Source: Streptomyces sp. CCM_MD2014
GTDB lineage: Bacteria > Actinomycetota > Actinomycetes > Streptomycetales > Streptomycetaceae
Assembly (NCBI RefSeq): GCF_000772045.1
Contig: NZ_CP009754.1
Span: 1,674,001-1,738,000, forward strand
Direction: 5' to 3'
DNA length: 64,000 bases
Shown here in pieces: positions 52,470-61,658 of the stretch. The notes below the pieces were generated by a model. It was not told where the DNA came from and did no database searches. It worked only from the letters and a program-made list of their open reading frames with translations. Both the position numbers and the translations under genes were made by a program. How positions within the stretch are numbered: the first letter of the stretch is position 1; the number at the start of each line of letters is the position of its first letter.

Positions 52470-52848
52470 GTCCGAAGAGGCGCATCCGCCCGGGGGATCC
52501 CGCAGCAGGGGCACGTGGTGCGGCAGGGACGGTCCGATGCCGGCCGGCTCGAGCGGGAGGTGATCGGCCTCGGCGGCACGGAGTGCGGCCGAGGCCGGCG
52601 CCAGGACCTCCGAGCGCGACAACTCCTGTCGCTCGGGCAGCGGTCATGCCGAGTCGGTCGAGGGCGACGACGGCGGGGTGAGTCAGGCTGCGTTCGCCGT
52701 GGGGCCCGTACCGCCGCGATCGACGAGCTCGGCCATCTTCGTTCTCAGCGGTCCCAGCTTCCCCCGCACTGTCACCTCCAGGCCGAGCTGCTGCCCTGCG
52801 TGGGCGGGGCCCCACACGCGCGCCGTTCTTCTCTCGCGCGGTTGGGTG
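52470..52848. other. Gap with a possible gene tail
   Basis: No full gene. Minus strand about 52680-52785 reads LGLEVTVRGKLGPLRTKMAEL then VDRGGTGPTANAA and stop, resembling the end of a lost gene; identity unknown. Confidence 0.3.
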
Positions 52849-53610
52849 TCACGTGCGCAGGTGAGACGCGCCGTTGAGGTCGACGATGGTTCCCGAGGCC
52901 CATGCCGCGGCCGGGGAGGCGAGGAAATGCACCGTGGCGGCGACCTCTTCCGGGGTGCCGACGCGCCCGAAGGGGCTCTCCACGCGCAGACGTTCTCCTT
53001 CCGGGCCGGACAACTTCCCCGTCTGCCGTTCGGTGGCCACGAACCCGGGCGCGACGGAGGTGACCGCGATGCCGTGCGGAGCCAGGGCCACGGCCAGTGA
53101 CTGACCGAGGGCGTGCAGGGCGGCCTTGGTGGCGCCGTAGGCGGGGAAATCGGGTTCGCCCCGGAACGCGCCGCGCGAGCCGATGTTCACGATCGCCCCG
53201 CCGGTGCCCCGGTTGACGAGGTGGTGGGCTGTGGCCCAGCACAAGTCGGCCGCGCCCAGCAGGTTGACGTCGACCATCCGCCGCCAGACCTGCTGCCAGT
53301 GCTCCAGCGGGGTCTCGGCGATGGGGTGCCGGGTGTCCGCCGCGGGTGCCACGGCCGCGTTGTTCACCAGCACGTCCACGGCACCGAGCGCGGCCACCGC
53401 CTCGGCCACGGTCCGCTCGGCCGCACCTGGCTCGCCCAGGTCGGCCTGCAGCAGTGTGTGCCCGGTGCCGGGAAGCTCGCGCACCGTCCGTTCGGCGTCC
53501 GCACGGCGACCGGCGTACTGCACCGCGACCCGGTCACCGCCGGCGGCGAAGGCCCTCGCGACGGCGCGGCCGATGCCCCGCGATCCACCGGTGACGAGCA
53601 CGCCCCTCAT
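52849..53610 (-). CDS. SDR-family oxidoreductase
   Basis: 253 aa. Rossmann TGGSRGIGRAVARAF, NNAAVAP, catalytic Ser in NIGSRGA and Y-x3-K in YGATKAAL: a classical short-chain dehydrogenase (FabG-like). ATGA overlap with the VOC gene. Second gene of an operon divergent from the GntR regulator; substrate unknown. Confidence 0.9.
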   Translation of the reverse strand: MRGVLVTGGSRGIGRAVARAFAAGGDRVAVQYAGRRADAERTVRELPGTGHTLLQADLGEPGAAERTVAEAVAALGAVDVLVNNAAVAPAADTRHPIAETPLEHWQQVWRRMVDVNLLGAADLCWATAHHLVNRGTGGAIVNIGSRGAFRGEPDFPAYGATKAALHALGQSLAVALAPHGIAVTSVAPGFVATERQTGKLSGPEGERLRVESPFGRVGTPEEVAATVHFLASPAAAWASGTIVDLNGASHLRT

Positions 53611-54029
53611 CGGGCGAACACCATCGACTCGTCACGGAAGGACTTGAACTCCAGGGCGTTGCCCGCGGGGTCGCGGAAGAACATGGTCCACTGTTCGCCG
53701 GGTTCACCGGGAAAGCGGCGATGCGGCTCGATGTCGAAGCGTACCCCCGCGGCTCGCAACCGCTCGGCGAACTGGTGGAAGGACTGTTCGGGCAGCAGGA
53801 GACCGTAGTGCGGGATCGGCACCCGGTGCTGTCCCACCACGCTGGTACCCGCCGGCTGCGGCACGGTCGGCACCAGGTGGGTCACCAACTGGTGGCCTTC
53901 GAGATTCCAGTCCACCCAGTGGTCGGCGCTGCGCCCCTCGGGCAGACCTAGCACCTGTCCGTAAAAGCCGCGGGCGGCGACCAGGTCGTCGACCGGGACG
54001 GCCAGGTGGAAAGCGGGTCGGCGTGGCAT
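53607..54029 (-). CDS. VOC-family (glyoxalase-like) protein
   Basis: 140 aa. FHLAVPVDDLVAARGFYGQVLGLPEG at the N-terminus and MFFRDPAGNALEFKSFRD at the C-terminus are paired VOC modules with candidate metal ligands H8 and the late E. Coupled to the SDR gene and driven from the promoter region shared with the GntR regulator. Confidence 0.88.
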   Translation of the reverse strand: MPRRPAFHLAVPVDDLVAARGFYGQVLGLPEGRSADHWVDWNLEGHQLVTHLVPTVPQPAGTSVVGQHRVPIPHYGLLLPEQSFHQFAERLRAAGVRFDIEPHRRFPGEPGEQWTMFFRDPAGNALEFKSFRDESMVFAR

Positions 54030-54086
54030 CGGGGTCCCCTCTGGTGGAGTCGGCGACCAGGGCAGCCTGACCCACCCGATCTTTCA

Positions 54087-54096
54087 ATGTCAACAT
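54087..54096. promoter_or_regulatory. GntR operator half, copy 1
   Basis: ATGTCAACAT, 58 bp before the VOC start; fits the TGT-N-N-ACA style of FCD-type GntR boxes. Identical to 54164-54173. Confidence 0.65.
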
Positions 54097-54163
54097 TAGG
54101 ACAAGAGTCGGCTGGAAGCCCGGGGCGAGTCGCCTGGCCGGTCTGGTGGTTGCGATTGTCCGG

Positions 54164-54173
54164 ATGTCAACAT
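54164..54173. promoter_or_regulatory. GntR operator half, copy 2
   Basis: ATGTCAACAT, 7 bp before the gntR start codon. Two identical boxes 77 bp apart flank the divergent promoters and could allow joint repression by looping. Confidence 0.65.
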
Positions 54174-54179
54174 GGCGGC

Positions 54180-54857
54180 ATGTCATCTGCACTGCCGAAG
54201 GCCGCCCGGCGCGGGCTGGCCGACGAAGCCGCCGACCTGGTGCGCGCCGCGATCTTCTCGGGTCACTTCCCGCCCGGAGCCCCACTGCGCGAAGTGGAGT
54301 TGGCCGAACGCCTCGGGGTCAGCCGTGGCTCGGTCCGGGAAGGACTGGCCCGGCTGGAGCACGAGGGGTTGGTGCGTGGCGGCTGGCACCGCGGCACCAC
54401 CGTCATCAGGGTGACGGCCGAGGACGCGCAGGAGGTCTACGCGCTGCGGGCCGCGTTGGACCGCCTGGCCGCGACCACCGCGCGGCGAGCCGCGACCGCG
54501 GAGCAGCTGTCCGCGCTGGATCGGCTGGTGGCCGAGATGGCGGCCGAGATCGCCGAGGGCGGTGACGCCCCCCGGCTGGTGGCGCTGGACATCGCCTTCC
54601 ACGACCAGATCTACGCCGCGGCCGGGAACGGCAGGCTCACCTCCGCCTGGGAGGCGATCCGCTCTCAGGTGCACCTGTTCCAGCTGCGCCGCGTCGACGT
54701 GGCCTACGACCACTACCGCGCACGCGTGGTCGACGAGCATCGCGAGCTGGCCGCTCTCCTGCGCTCCGGCGACATCCGGACGCTGGCCCGCCGGGCCGAA
54801 GAGCATGTGGAATCCGCACGGCGCAGTCTGCTGGCCGGTCTGCCGACCGCACCGTGA
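54180..54857 (+). CDS. GntR-family regulator, FCD (FadR-like) subclass
   Basis: 225 aa from ATG at 54180. GntR HTH (APLREVELAERLGVSRGSVREGLARLEHEGLV) then an all-helical FCD domain with ligand/metal His (IAFHDQIYAAAGN, EHRELAALL, EEHVESARR). Likely represses itself and the divergent VOC-SDR operon via the ATGTCAACAT boxes. Confidence 0.92.
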   Translation: MSSALPKAARRGLADEAADLVRAAIFSGHFPPGAPLREVELAERLGVSRGSVREGLARLEHEGLVRGGWHRGTTVIRVTAEDAQEVYALRAALDRLAATTARRAATAEQLSALDRLVAEMAAEIAEGGDAPRLVALDIAFHDQIYAAAGNGRLTSAWEAIRSQVHLFQLRRVDVAYDHYRARVVDEHRELAALLRSGDIRTLARRAEEHVESARRSLLAGLPTAP

Positions 54858-55229
54858 CGTCAGGCACCACGTCAGGCACCGAGGCGTCCGGCCGTACCTG
54901 AGCGTGCCCCGTACGCGCCAGGCAGCCGGAAAGCGGCGAGTGGCTGTGGGTGGGCTCCGGTTCCGGTTCCGGTTCCTCACCACGTCGTACCGGCTCGGAC
55001 CTCCCGGCGCAGGGCGGGACGGGCCAGGCAGACGCATGCCAAGACAGTGCTGAGGAGTCGCGGCGCTTCACCTGCGACGGGTGGGAAGCACTCGGCCTGT
55101 GCCGCCCTCGGAGAGCGAGGCCGTCGTCGGCTCGAACAGGGTGTGACTGTCCGGGGTGTGCTGTTCCCAGGGTAAGCGCACCCTCCCTCGCCCCTACGGC
55201 AGTGCGTCGCACCGCTCTAGCCTCGACGT
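54858..55229. other. Gap upstream of the tandem XRE regulators
   Basis: 372 bp, no gene. Contains three tandem copies of GGTTCC (about 54958-54977); otherwise nothing recognised. Confidence 0.4.
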
Positions 55230-56105
55230 ATGGACAGAGAGAAGGAGCTCGTCGACAACACGCTGGGTGGTTTCCTCCGGGCGCGGCGCGCCCGCCTGCG
55301 CCCCTGCGACGTGGGGATTCCCACCTCCGGTCGTCGCAGGGTGCCCGGTCTGCGACGTGAGGAGGTGGCCGCCCTCGCGGGGGTGAGTTCCGACTACTAC
55401 ACGCGTCTCGAACAGGGCCGCGAGCGGCATCCGTCCCGGCAGATCCTCGAGGCCGTGGGGCGGGCACTGCAGCTGGACGGCGAAGCGATGGCCCACCTGC
55501 ACCGCGTGGCCGGCCCGACCACCCGCCGGACACGCCGAGCACCGCGCGTGGAACGAGTCGCCCCGCACCTCAGGCGTCTCCTCGACACGTGGCGTGACAC
55601 GCCTGCCTTCGTCATGAGCCCCGTACTGGACATCCTGGCCCGTAACCGGCTCGCGAGCGTTCTTCACGCCGACTTCACTCACAGTGACAACCTGTTGCGC
55701 ATGACGTTCCTGGACCCGGTCGCGCGGCGGTTTCACCGGGACTGGGACCGTGCGGCCGAGTCGACGGTGGCCACATTGCGCCGTGCGGCCGGCATCGATC
55801 CCGAGGATCCGCGCCTGAACCAGGTCGTAGGCGAGCTGTCCCTGAGAAGTGCGGACTTCTCCACGCTGTGGGCGCGGCATGACGTGCGCGCCAAGACGCG
55901 GGAGGCGAAACGCTTCCACCATGCTCAGGTCGGTGACCTCGAACTGCACTTCGAGTCCTTCACCGTCAACAGCGCCCCGACGCAGCAGCTCGTCGTCTAT
56001 CAAGCCGAACCAGGCACGGCGTCCGCCGACGCACTGTCCCTGCTCGGCTCCCTCAGTGCCGGCGCAGTGGCCGAGGAGCCGGCGGCCGGCGCCGCGCTCG
56101 ACTGA
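55230..56105 (+). CDS. XRE-family regulator with MmyB-like ligand domain, copy 1
   Basis: 291 aa. HTH at residues about 10-75 (GRRRVPGLRREEVAALAGVSSDYYTRLEQGR) followed by the MmyB-like domain (PAFVMSPVLDILARNRLAS, FLDPVARRFHRDWDRAAESTVATLRRAAG, HFESFTVNSAPTQQLVVYQAEPG). Abundant Streptomyces family; ligands mostly unknown. Followed 87 bp later by a paralogue. Confidence 0.9.
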   Translation: MDREKELVDNTLGGFLRARRARLRPCDVGIPTSGRRRVPGLRREEVAALAGVSSDYYTRLEQGRERHPSRQILEAVGRALQLDGEAMAHLHRVAGPTTRRTRRAPRVERVAPHLRRLLDTWRDTPAFVMSPVLDILARNRLASVLHADFTHSDNLLRMTFLDPVARRFHRDWDRAAESTVATLRRAAGIDPEDPRLNQVVGELSLRSADFSTLWARHDVRAKTREAKRFHHAQVGDLELHFESFTVNSAPTQQLVVYQAEPGTASADALSLLGSLSAGAVAEEPAAGAALD

Positions 56106-56192
56106 GTCGCCGCCGTTCGGGGCCGGGTCCACCGGCCAGGCCCGCACGAGAGGGACGAAGGACGGGCCCGGCCTCTCCGTTAGGTTGGAGCA

Positions 56193-57065
56193 ATGAGCGA
56201 CACCACTCCCTTGGGAGACTTTCTGAGAGCACGGCGCGAAGCCCTCAAGCCGCAGGACGTGGGGCTTCCGGAGCACGGGCGCCGGCGGGTGCCGGGGCTG
56301 CGCCGTGAGGAGGTCGCCATGCTCGCCGGGGTGAGCGCCGACTACTACATGCGCCTGGAACAGGGACGGGAGTCCAGCCCGTCCCCGCAGGTGATCGACG
56401 CGGTCGCCGCCGCCCTCCGCCTCAGTGACGAGGCACACGACCATCTGCGCAGGCTCACCAGGGCGCCCCAGGAACGTCGCGGTGCTCCGGCCGGACACGA
56501 CAGGGTTCACCCCCACCTTCTGCGGCTGATCGACGGCTGGCCCGACACCCCCGCCTTTGTCCTGGGCCCGGCCCTGGACATCCTGGCGCGCAATGCGCTC
56601 GCCGCGGCCCTGCACAGCGGATTCCAACGGTTCGACAACCTGGCTCGCATGGTCTTCCTCGACCCGGCGGGACGTGCCTTCTACAGGGATTGGGACGATT
56701 CTGCCCACTCGTGCGTGGCCGAACTGCGTGCGGCCTTCGGACACGACCCCGAGTCCCCGCGGATCACCGAGGTCGTCGACACGCTCCGCGGGAGGAGTCC
56801 CGAGTTCGCCGGGCTGTGGGCACGGCACGAGGTCAGGAGCAAGACGCAGCAGGAGAAGTACCTGTCGCATCCCGAGGTGGGTGCTCTGGAGATCCAGTTC
56901 TCGGCCTTCACTGTCGGGGGAGCCCCGCATCAGCAGCTGGTCGTCTACCAGGCAGAGCCAGCGAGCGCCACCGCGGCCGCCTTCGCCGTGCTCCGGTCCG
57001 GTGCCGGCGAAGAGGCGTCGGTAGAGGTGGTGCGCGAGGTTTCGCTGTCGTCCGGCAACAGCTGA
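56193..57065 (+). CDS. XRE-family regulator with MmyB-like ligand domain, copy 2
   Basis: 290 aa; same architecture as copy 1 (GRRRVPGLRREEVAMLAGVSADYYMRLEQGR; PAFVLGPALDILARNALAA; FSAFTVGGAPHQQLVVYQAEPA). The tandem arrangement indicates local duplication. It faces the small Atu4866 gene and may control the enzymes downstream. Confidence 0.9.
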   Translation: MSDTTPLGDFLRARREALKPQDVGLPEHGRRRVPGLRREEVAMLAGVSADYYMRLEQGRESSPSPQVIDAVAAALRLSDEAHDHLRRLTRAPQERRGAPAGHDRVHPHLLRLIDGWPDTPAFVLGPALDILARNALAAALHSGFQRFDNLARMVFLDPAGRAFYRDWDDSAHSCVAELRAAFGHDPESPRITEVVDTLRGRSPEFAGLWARHEVRSKTQQEKYLSHPEVGALEIQFSAFTVGGAPHQQLVVYQAEPASATAAAFAVLRSGAGEEASVEVVREVSLSSGNS

Positions 57066-57256
57066 CTGCTGTGTGGCCCCGCCTGTGAAAGGGTCCTGCA
57101 CGAGAAGGAAGGCTCGCCGGCCGGCGACGAACCCTCACTGTGGCATCTGGACGTGTTCGGGCCGGTGAGGGCAACCGTGCCTCGTACCGTCGGCCGCCCG
57201 TTCCCGGCGTCGCCGCCCGGAACCGACGGCCCCACGGGAAACCAGGATCAGGTCCC

Positions 57257-57556
57257 TCAGCCGCGCGACCCCGTACCTTCCCGCCGGACGCGCTGATCGC
57301 CCTCACGGTAGAGCACCAGATGCTCGTGGAAGAGAACGCCGTCACGAACGTCCCCCGTGGCGGTGAAACCTGTGTCGTCGACGTAGTCGATGTGGTTGCC
57401 GCTGACGGTGTACCGGCCGGTGTAGGCACTCCGGCGCCGTCCGCGGGCCTCGTCGTAGCGGCCGTTCGGCAGTAGTTCCTGGCGGATGAATCCGTCCGCG
57501 GTCACCCACATCCCGACGTACGGGTGCGGAGCGCGAGGCGTGTCGTTGCTGGTCAT
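57257..57556 (-). CDS. Atu4866-domain protein (stand-alone)
   Basis: 99 aa from ATG at 57556. PYVGMWVTADGFIRQELLPNGRYDEARG and YTGRYTVSGNHIDYVDDTGFTATGDV give the compact Atu4866-type beta fold. The same domain forms the C-terminus of the protein at 57941-58708. Function unknown. Confidence 0.75.
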   Translation of the reverse strand: MTSNDTPRAPHPYVGMWVTADGFIRQELLPNGRYDEARGRRRSAYTGRYTVSGNHIDYVDDTGFTATGDVRDGVLFHEHLVLYREGDQRVRREGTGSRG

Positions 57557-57940
57557 GGCTTCACTCTCGGCCCCATGACGGAAGGTGGCCAGGCCGCCGC
57601 GTCCCCGGGTACGGGCTTCCTGGGAGCCGTGCACCCATGATCGCGGAACGGAGCGGGAGTGACGTGCCGGGGCGGACAGATTCCCCGGACGCTCTGCGCC
57701 GGGCCTGTGCCGTGCCCGTCATCTCCCTGCCGGCCATGGTGCCGGCCCCTTCCGCTCTCCTCCGGCCGGGCATGGGTGGGTGCCGTGCACCCGGGTGCAC
57801 GGCGGCCTGGTTCCGCTTGTCCGGCCGGACGAACCTGGTGGTCGTGCGGCTGCCATGACGCCGAGCAGCCGCGACCCGCCCGTGAGGAAGCCCGCGTCGT
57901 TCGCCGGGCGGACCGAAGAGCCGAACCCCTGAGGAAAACG
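57557..57940. other. Divergent promoter region of the two Atu4866-domain genes
   Basis: 384 bp without a gene. GTGCACCCGGGTGCAC (about 57785-57799) is a near-perfect palindrome that could be a regulator site. Confidence 0.35.
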
Positions 57941-58708
57941 ATGACCACCAACGACACCCACGCCCACACCGGCGCCCTGAGCTGGCACCCGGAGGCGCTC
58001 GCCGAGATCCTCTCGAACGAGGGGGGCCGCCCCGTCCTGTTCACCAACGCCCGGATCGTGACGATGGACCCGCTGATCGGGACCATGACCGGTGCCGACA
58101 TCCTGTTCGTCGGCGACCTGATCGTCGGCGTCGGCCCCGGCATCATCACCGCGGCACAGGACGACAACGCCATCGTCGTCGACTGCACGGGCACGACCAT
58201 CGTCCCCGCCGTAGTGGACACCGTCGCCCTGGCCGGCGGCCGCGGCCGGCGCTCGGAGTACGTCGCGACGCTGACGCCCGGCAACAACACCGACTTCCTG
58301 GTGGTACCCGACGAACTCGCCGCCGACGTGCCGAGCGCGGTGGCCACCCTCGTGTCCCACCCGGAGCAGGTCCGCGCACTGGTCGCGGCCGGCCGTCCCG
58401 TCCGGTGGTCGGGCACCGAAATCTCCGGCGGGCCCACAACCCCCCAGGCCGGCATCCCCGCCGCTCCGGACCTGACCGGCAGCCCGCGGCTCGGCGTCTG
58501 GATCGACCGGCAGGACTTCCTGCACCAGGAACTCACCGCGGACGGCCGTTACGACGAGACACGGGGCGGCCGCCCCCACGCCTACCAGGGGCGGTTCTGG
58601 ATCGACGGCGACCGCATCGACTACCTGGACGACCTCGGCTTCTGGGCCTACGGAGAGTTCAGGGGCGACGAGCTGCACCACGCCGGCTACGTCATGAAGC
58701 TGGGCTGA
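57941..58708 (+). CDS. Degenerate amidohydrolase-type domain fused to an Atu4866 domain
   Basis: 255 aa from ATG at 57941 (GAGGAAAACG upstream). Residues about 28-100 (RPVLFTNARIVTMDPLIGTMTGADILFVGD, VVDCTGTTIVPAVVDTVAL) match the N-terminal composite domain of amidohydrolases, but the metal motif DTHxH is replaced by DTVAL and the TIM barrel is missing. Residues about 175-255 (LGVWIDRQDFLHQELTADGRYDETRG, FWIDGDRIDYLDDLGFWAYGEF) form an Atu4866 domain. Non-catalytic as a hydrolase; possibly a binding partner of the amidohydrolase next door. Confidence 0.75.
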   Translation: MTTNDTHAHTGALSWHPEALAEILSNEGGRPVLFTNARIVTMDPLIGTMTGADILFVGDLIVGVGPGIITAAQDDNAIVVDCTGTTIVPAVVDTVALAGGRGRRSEYVATLTPGNNTDFLVVPDELAADVPSAVATLVSHPEQVRALVAAGRPVRWSGTEISGGPTTPQAGIPAAPDLTGSPRLGVWIDRQDFLHQELTADGRYDETRGGRPHAYQGRFWIDGDRIDYLDDLGFWAYGEFRGDELHHAGYVMKLG

Positions 58709-58859
58709 ACCGCCCGGCCGGCAACGGCCGAGCCGCCCGCACACACGGCGACAACACCGGGTCCGGACCGTGCCTCCGCAGCCTTTCGGTCCTGGACGCA
58801 CGACGCCCGGGTGAACGGCGCCCTGGCTGCCGGGGCCGGCCCCGCCAGAACCGGAAACC

Positions 58860-58885
58860 GGGCTGCCGGGCGTTCCCGGCAGCCC
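58860..58885. terminator. Hairpin before the amidohydrolase gene
   Basis: GGGCTGCCGGG and CCCGGCAGCCC form a perfect 11-bp stem with loop CGTT, 34 bp before the amidohydrolase start; terminator or attenuator between two same-strand genes. Confidence 0.6.
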
Positions 58886-58919
58886 TCCCCCTCCCCGAAG
58901 TACTGAAAGCAGCTTTTCC

Positions 58920-60314
58920 ATGACCCACGTCAACGGCACCGCCGCCACGGCCGCCCTCGAACAGCTCCGCCGTCGCCCCGCGGCCGAACGGCGCATCCTG
59001 TTCACCGGCGCGACCGTCGTCACCATGGACGCCGACCTCGGTGTCCTGCCCAACGCCGACCTGCTCGTCGAGGGCGACACCATCACCGCCGTCGGTCCCG
59101 GTCTCGAGGCCGGTGACGCCGTGGTCGTCGACGCCACCGGCGCCGTCCTCAGTCCCGGCTTCGTCGACACCCACCGGCACGCCTGGGAGGCCCAGCTGCG
59201 CCGGATCATGCCGGACGTCGACGACCTCGGCGCCTACGTCATGTCCACCCTGGCCGGCTACGCCACGGTCTACCGGCCCCAGGACATGTACACCGGCACC
59301 AAGCTCGCCGCCCTCACCGCGATCGACAGCGGCATCACCACCATGCTCGACTTCTCCCACAACTCCCGCACCCCCGCACACTCCGACGCCGCCGTCGAGG
59401 CTCTCCGCGACACCGGCATCCGCGGTGTGCACGCCTCCATGGGCCCGCACTTCGGTGACTGGGACAAGCAGTGGCCCGGCGACCTGACACGCCTCAGGGA
59501 GAAGTACTTCCACAGTGACGACCAACTGCTGACCCTGCGCCTGGCGACGCTCGCCACCGACGAGATCGCCGGCCCGGCCCTCGCCTACGGCCCCGAACTC
59601 GCCCGCGTCGCCAAGGACCTGGGCATCGGGGTGAGCGTGGACGCGGTCTTCGGCACAGCCTCCTCCGAGGTGATCCTGAACTGGGCGAAGGACGGCATCC
59701 TCGGCAGCGACGTCACCCTCATCCACGCCACCGGACTGACCCCCGAAGCATGGAAGGCGATGGGGGAAAGCGGCACCACCGTGGCCCTCGCCCCCACCTC
59801 CGACGCCCAGATCGGCCTGGAGACCGCGATCCCCGCCGTCGACGAGGCTTTGTCCGTCGGCATCCGTCCCGGGCTCAGCATCGACGTCGAAGTCGCCCTG
59901 GCCAGCGACATGTTCACCCAGATGCGGGCCCTGCACGCCATCCAGCGGATGCGGGCCGTCAACGCCGCCCACGGCACCGGCCGGCAGCCGGTCCGCATCA
60001 CCACCCACGACGTCCTGGACTTCGCCACCCTCCAGGGCGCCCGCACCAACGGCCTCGCCGGCGTCACCGGCTCACTCACCCCCGGCAAGAAGGCCGACCT
60101 GCTGGTCATCCAGGCCGAGGACCTCAACAACATGCCGCTCAACGACCCGATCGGCACCCTCGTACTGGGCTCCGACGCCCGCAATATCAGCACCGTCCTC
60201 ATCAACGGCGAGCCCCGCAAGTGGGACGGACAGGTCCTCGACGTCGACCTGCCCGCCCTGCGCAGCGAGGTCCACGCCTCGCGCGAGTACGTGCTGAACA
60301 CCCACGCAGCCTGA
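58920..60314 (+). CDS. Amidohydrolase-family metal-dependent hydrolase
   Basis: 464 aa. Composite N-terminal domain (RILFTGATVVTMDADLGVL) leads to FVDTHRHAWEAQL (metal HxH), SMGPHFGD, TLIHATGL and a late SIDVEVALASD (catalytic Asp position), then the C-terminal KKADLLVIQAEDLNN. A cytosine deaminase/chlorohydrolase-like member; substrate unknown. The preceding gene has a broken copy of its N-terminus. Confidence 0.88.
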   Translation: MTHVNGTAATAALEQLRRRPAAERRILFTGATVVTMDADLGVLPNADLLVEGDTITAVGPGLEAGDAVVVDATGAVLSPGFVDTHRHAWEAQLRRIMPDVDDLGAYVMSTLAGYATVYRPQDMYTGTKLAALTAIDSGITTMLDFSHNSRTPAHSDAAVEALRDTGIRGVHASMGPHFGDWDKQWPGDLTRLREKYFHSDDQLLTLRLATLATDEIAGPALAYGPELARVAKDLGIGVSVDAVFGTASSEVILNWAKDGILGSDVTLIHATGLTPEAWKAMGESGTTVALAPTSDAQIGLETAIPAVDEALSVGIRPGLSIDVEVALASDMFTQMRALHAIQRMRAVNAAHGTGRQPVRITTHDVLDFATLQGARTNGLAGVTGSLTPGKKADLLVIQAEDLNNMPLNDPIGTLVLGSDARNISTVLINGEPRKWDGQVLDVDLPALRSEVHASREYVLNTHAA

Positions 60315-60329
60315 TCATCCCGTCACCGC

Positions 60330-60356
60330 CCCCGGCCGGCCCCTCGCCGGCCGGGG
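60330..60356. terminator. Terminator-like hairpin
   Basis: CCCCGGCCGGC and GCCGGCCGGGG, 11-bp stem with loop CCCTC, 15 bp after the amidohydrolase stop. Confidence 0.65.
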
Positions 60357-60431
60357 CCGACCCGGTCCCCGGCGCCTGCCATCGGCCGGTCATGCCGCAC
60401 ACGGGGCCACCAGACGTTCTTTCGGAGTCCC

Positions 60432-61658
60432 ATGTCCCACCCCACCAGTGCACTCGATCACACAACCGGGAGCGGAACGCCCGGTCGGCCACCAGGCTGG
60501 GCCCCGGCCGCCAGGACCACAGCACTGCTCACCACGCTGGGCATGCTGATGGTCGGTCAGATGTACACCGTCCTGGCACTGCTGCACCCCATGGCCACCG
60601 AGTTCGGCACCACACCCGGTCAGGTCACGTGGACGGCGACGGCATTCGGATTCGCCTACGCAGCCGGGTTCCTCTTCGCCGGCCCGCTCTGCGACCGTTA
60701 CGGACCACGCGCCGTGATCACCGTGGGGCTCGCGGCCGCCACGGCGTCCACCGCGGCGGTCAGCGCGGTCTCCGACCTTCCCACCGCCGTCGTGCTGCGC
60801 AGCCTGCAGGGACTGACCGCCGCGACCTTCGCCCCTGCCGCGCTCTCCTACGTCGTCCGGCACATCGCGCCTCGACACCGCGGCACCTCCCTCACCTGCA
60901 TCACCAGTGGCATGCTCGCCGCCGCCGTCGTTGTTCAGGTCGGCGCGCAGGCTGTTGCGGCCGGAATCGGCTGGCGTGCGGTCTTCTGGATCAGTGCCGT
61001 GCTGATGGCCCTGAACCTGTTCCCGGTGCGCCGGGTCCTGCGACCCACTCCGCGTGGAGGCACCGACGGCGGACTGCTGCAGGCGTTCGCGGCGATGCCG
61101 CGGCTGTTGCGACAGCCGCGGCTGGGCGCCCTGTGCCTGTCCACCGTCGCCCTGATGACGGCTTTCGTCTCCCTCTACACGGCGGTGGCCATCGCGGGCC
61201 CACCGGCCGTCACCGGCGATGCCACCGCGATCCTCGCCCTGCGGGCCAGCGCGCTCCCCGCCCTGATCGCCGTACCCCTGCTGGTCCCCGTGCTCGGGCG
61301 GCTGCCCGCGCCCCTGCGCGCGGCCCTCGCCTTCACTCTGGCCTCTCTCACCGTCGCCACCGGTTCCTTCCTCGGCGGTCACACGGCGCTGCTCGCCCTG
61401 GCCCTGCTGCTGTTCGTGGCCGCCGTCGCGGTAGCGGCGCCCGCGGTCGTCGAGACCATCAACGCCAACGCCCCGCAGGCACGTGGTGCGGCGGTCGCCC
61501 TCTACGGGTGCAGCATGTTCATCGGCGCCAGCCTCGGCCCACAGCTCGCCGGTGCGCTCACGGGACTGGGCTTCGACGGCATTCTGCTCGTCGTCGCCGG
61601 GGTGCTCCTTCTGGGCGCCTCCCTGATCCTGCCGGCCATGCGCCACTCCACCCCGTGA
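60432..61658 (+). CDS. MFS transporter
   Basis: 408 aa with twelve predicted membrane helices; FAGPLCDRYGPRAVITVG is the MFS loop 2-3 motif and ALYGCSMFIGASLGPQLAGAL the later one. DHA1-like drug or metabolite exporter. Follows the amidohydrolase and may move its substrate or product. Confidence 0.88.
   Translation: MSHPTSALDHTTGSGTPGRPPGWAPAARTTALLTTLGMLMVGQMYTVLALLHPMATEFGTTPGQVTWTATAFGFAYAAGFLFAGPLCDRYGPRAVITVGLAAATASTAAVSAVSDLPTAVVLRSLQGLTAATFAPAALSYVVRHIAPRHRGTSLTCITSGMLAAAVVVQVGAQAVAAGIGWRAVFWISAVLMALNLFPVRRVLRPTPRGGTDGGLLQAFAAMPRLLRQPRLGALCLSTVALMTAFVSLYTAVAIAGPPAVTGDATAILALRASALPALIAVPLLVPVLGRLPAPLRAALAFTLASLTVATGSFLGGHTALLALALLLFVAAVAVAAPAVVETINANAPQARGAAVALYGCSMFIGASLGPQLAGALTGLGFDGILLVVAGVLLLGASLILPAMRHSTP

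Noticed and set aside
54958..54977. Tandem GGTTCC hexamers as a possible iteron or CRISPR-like repeat
   Set aside because: Only three copies with no spacers and no associated genes; more likely chance or slippage.
55194..57101. 635-aa minus-strand ORF opposite the two XRE regulators
   Set aside because: Antisense shadow; plus-strand products are complete and homologous to each other.
57100..57256. TCGCCGGCCGGCGA palindrome as a regulatory site
   Set aside because: Short GC palindromes are expected by chance at this base composition, and it lies between gene ends, not at a promoter.
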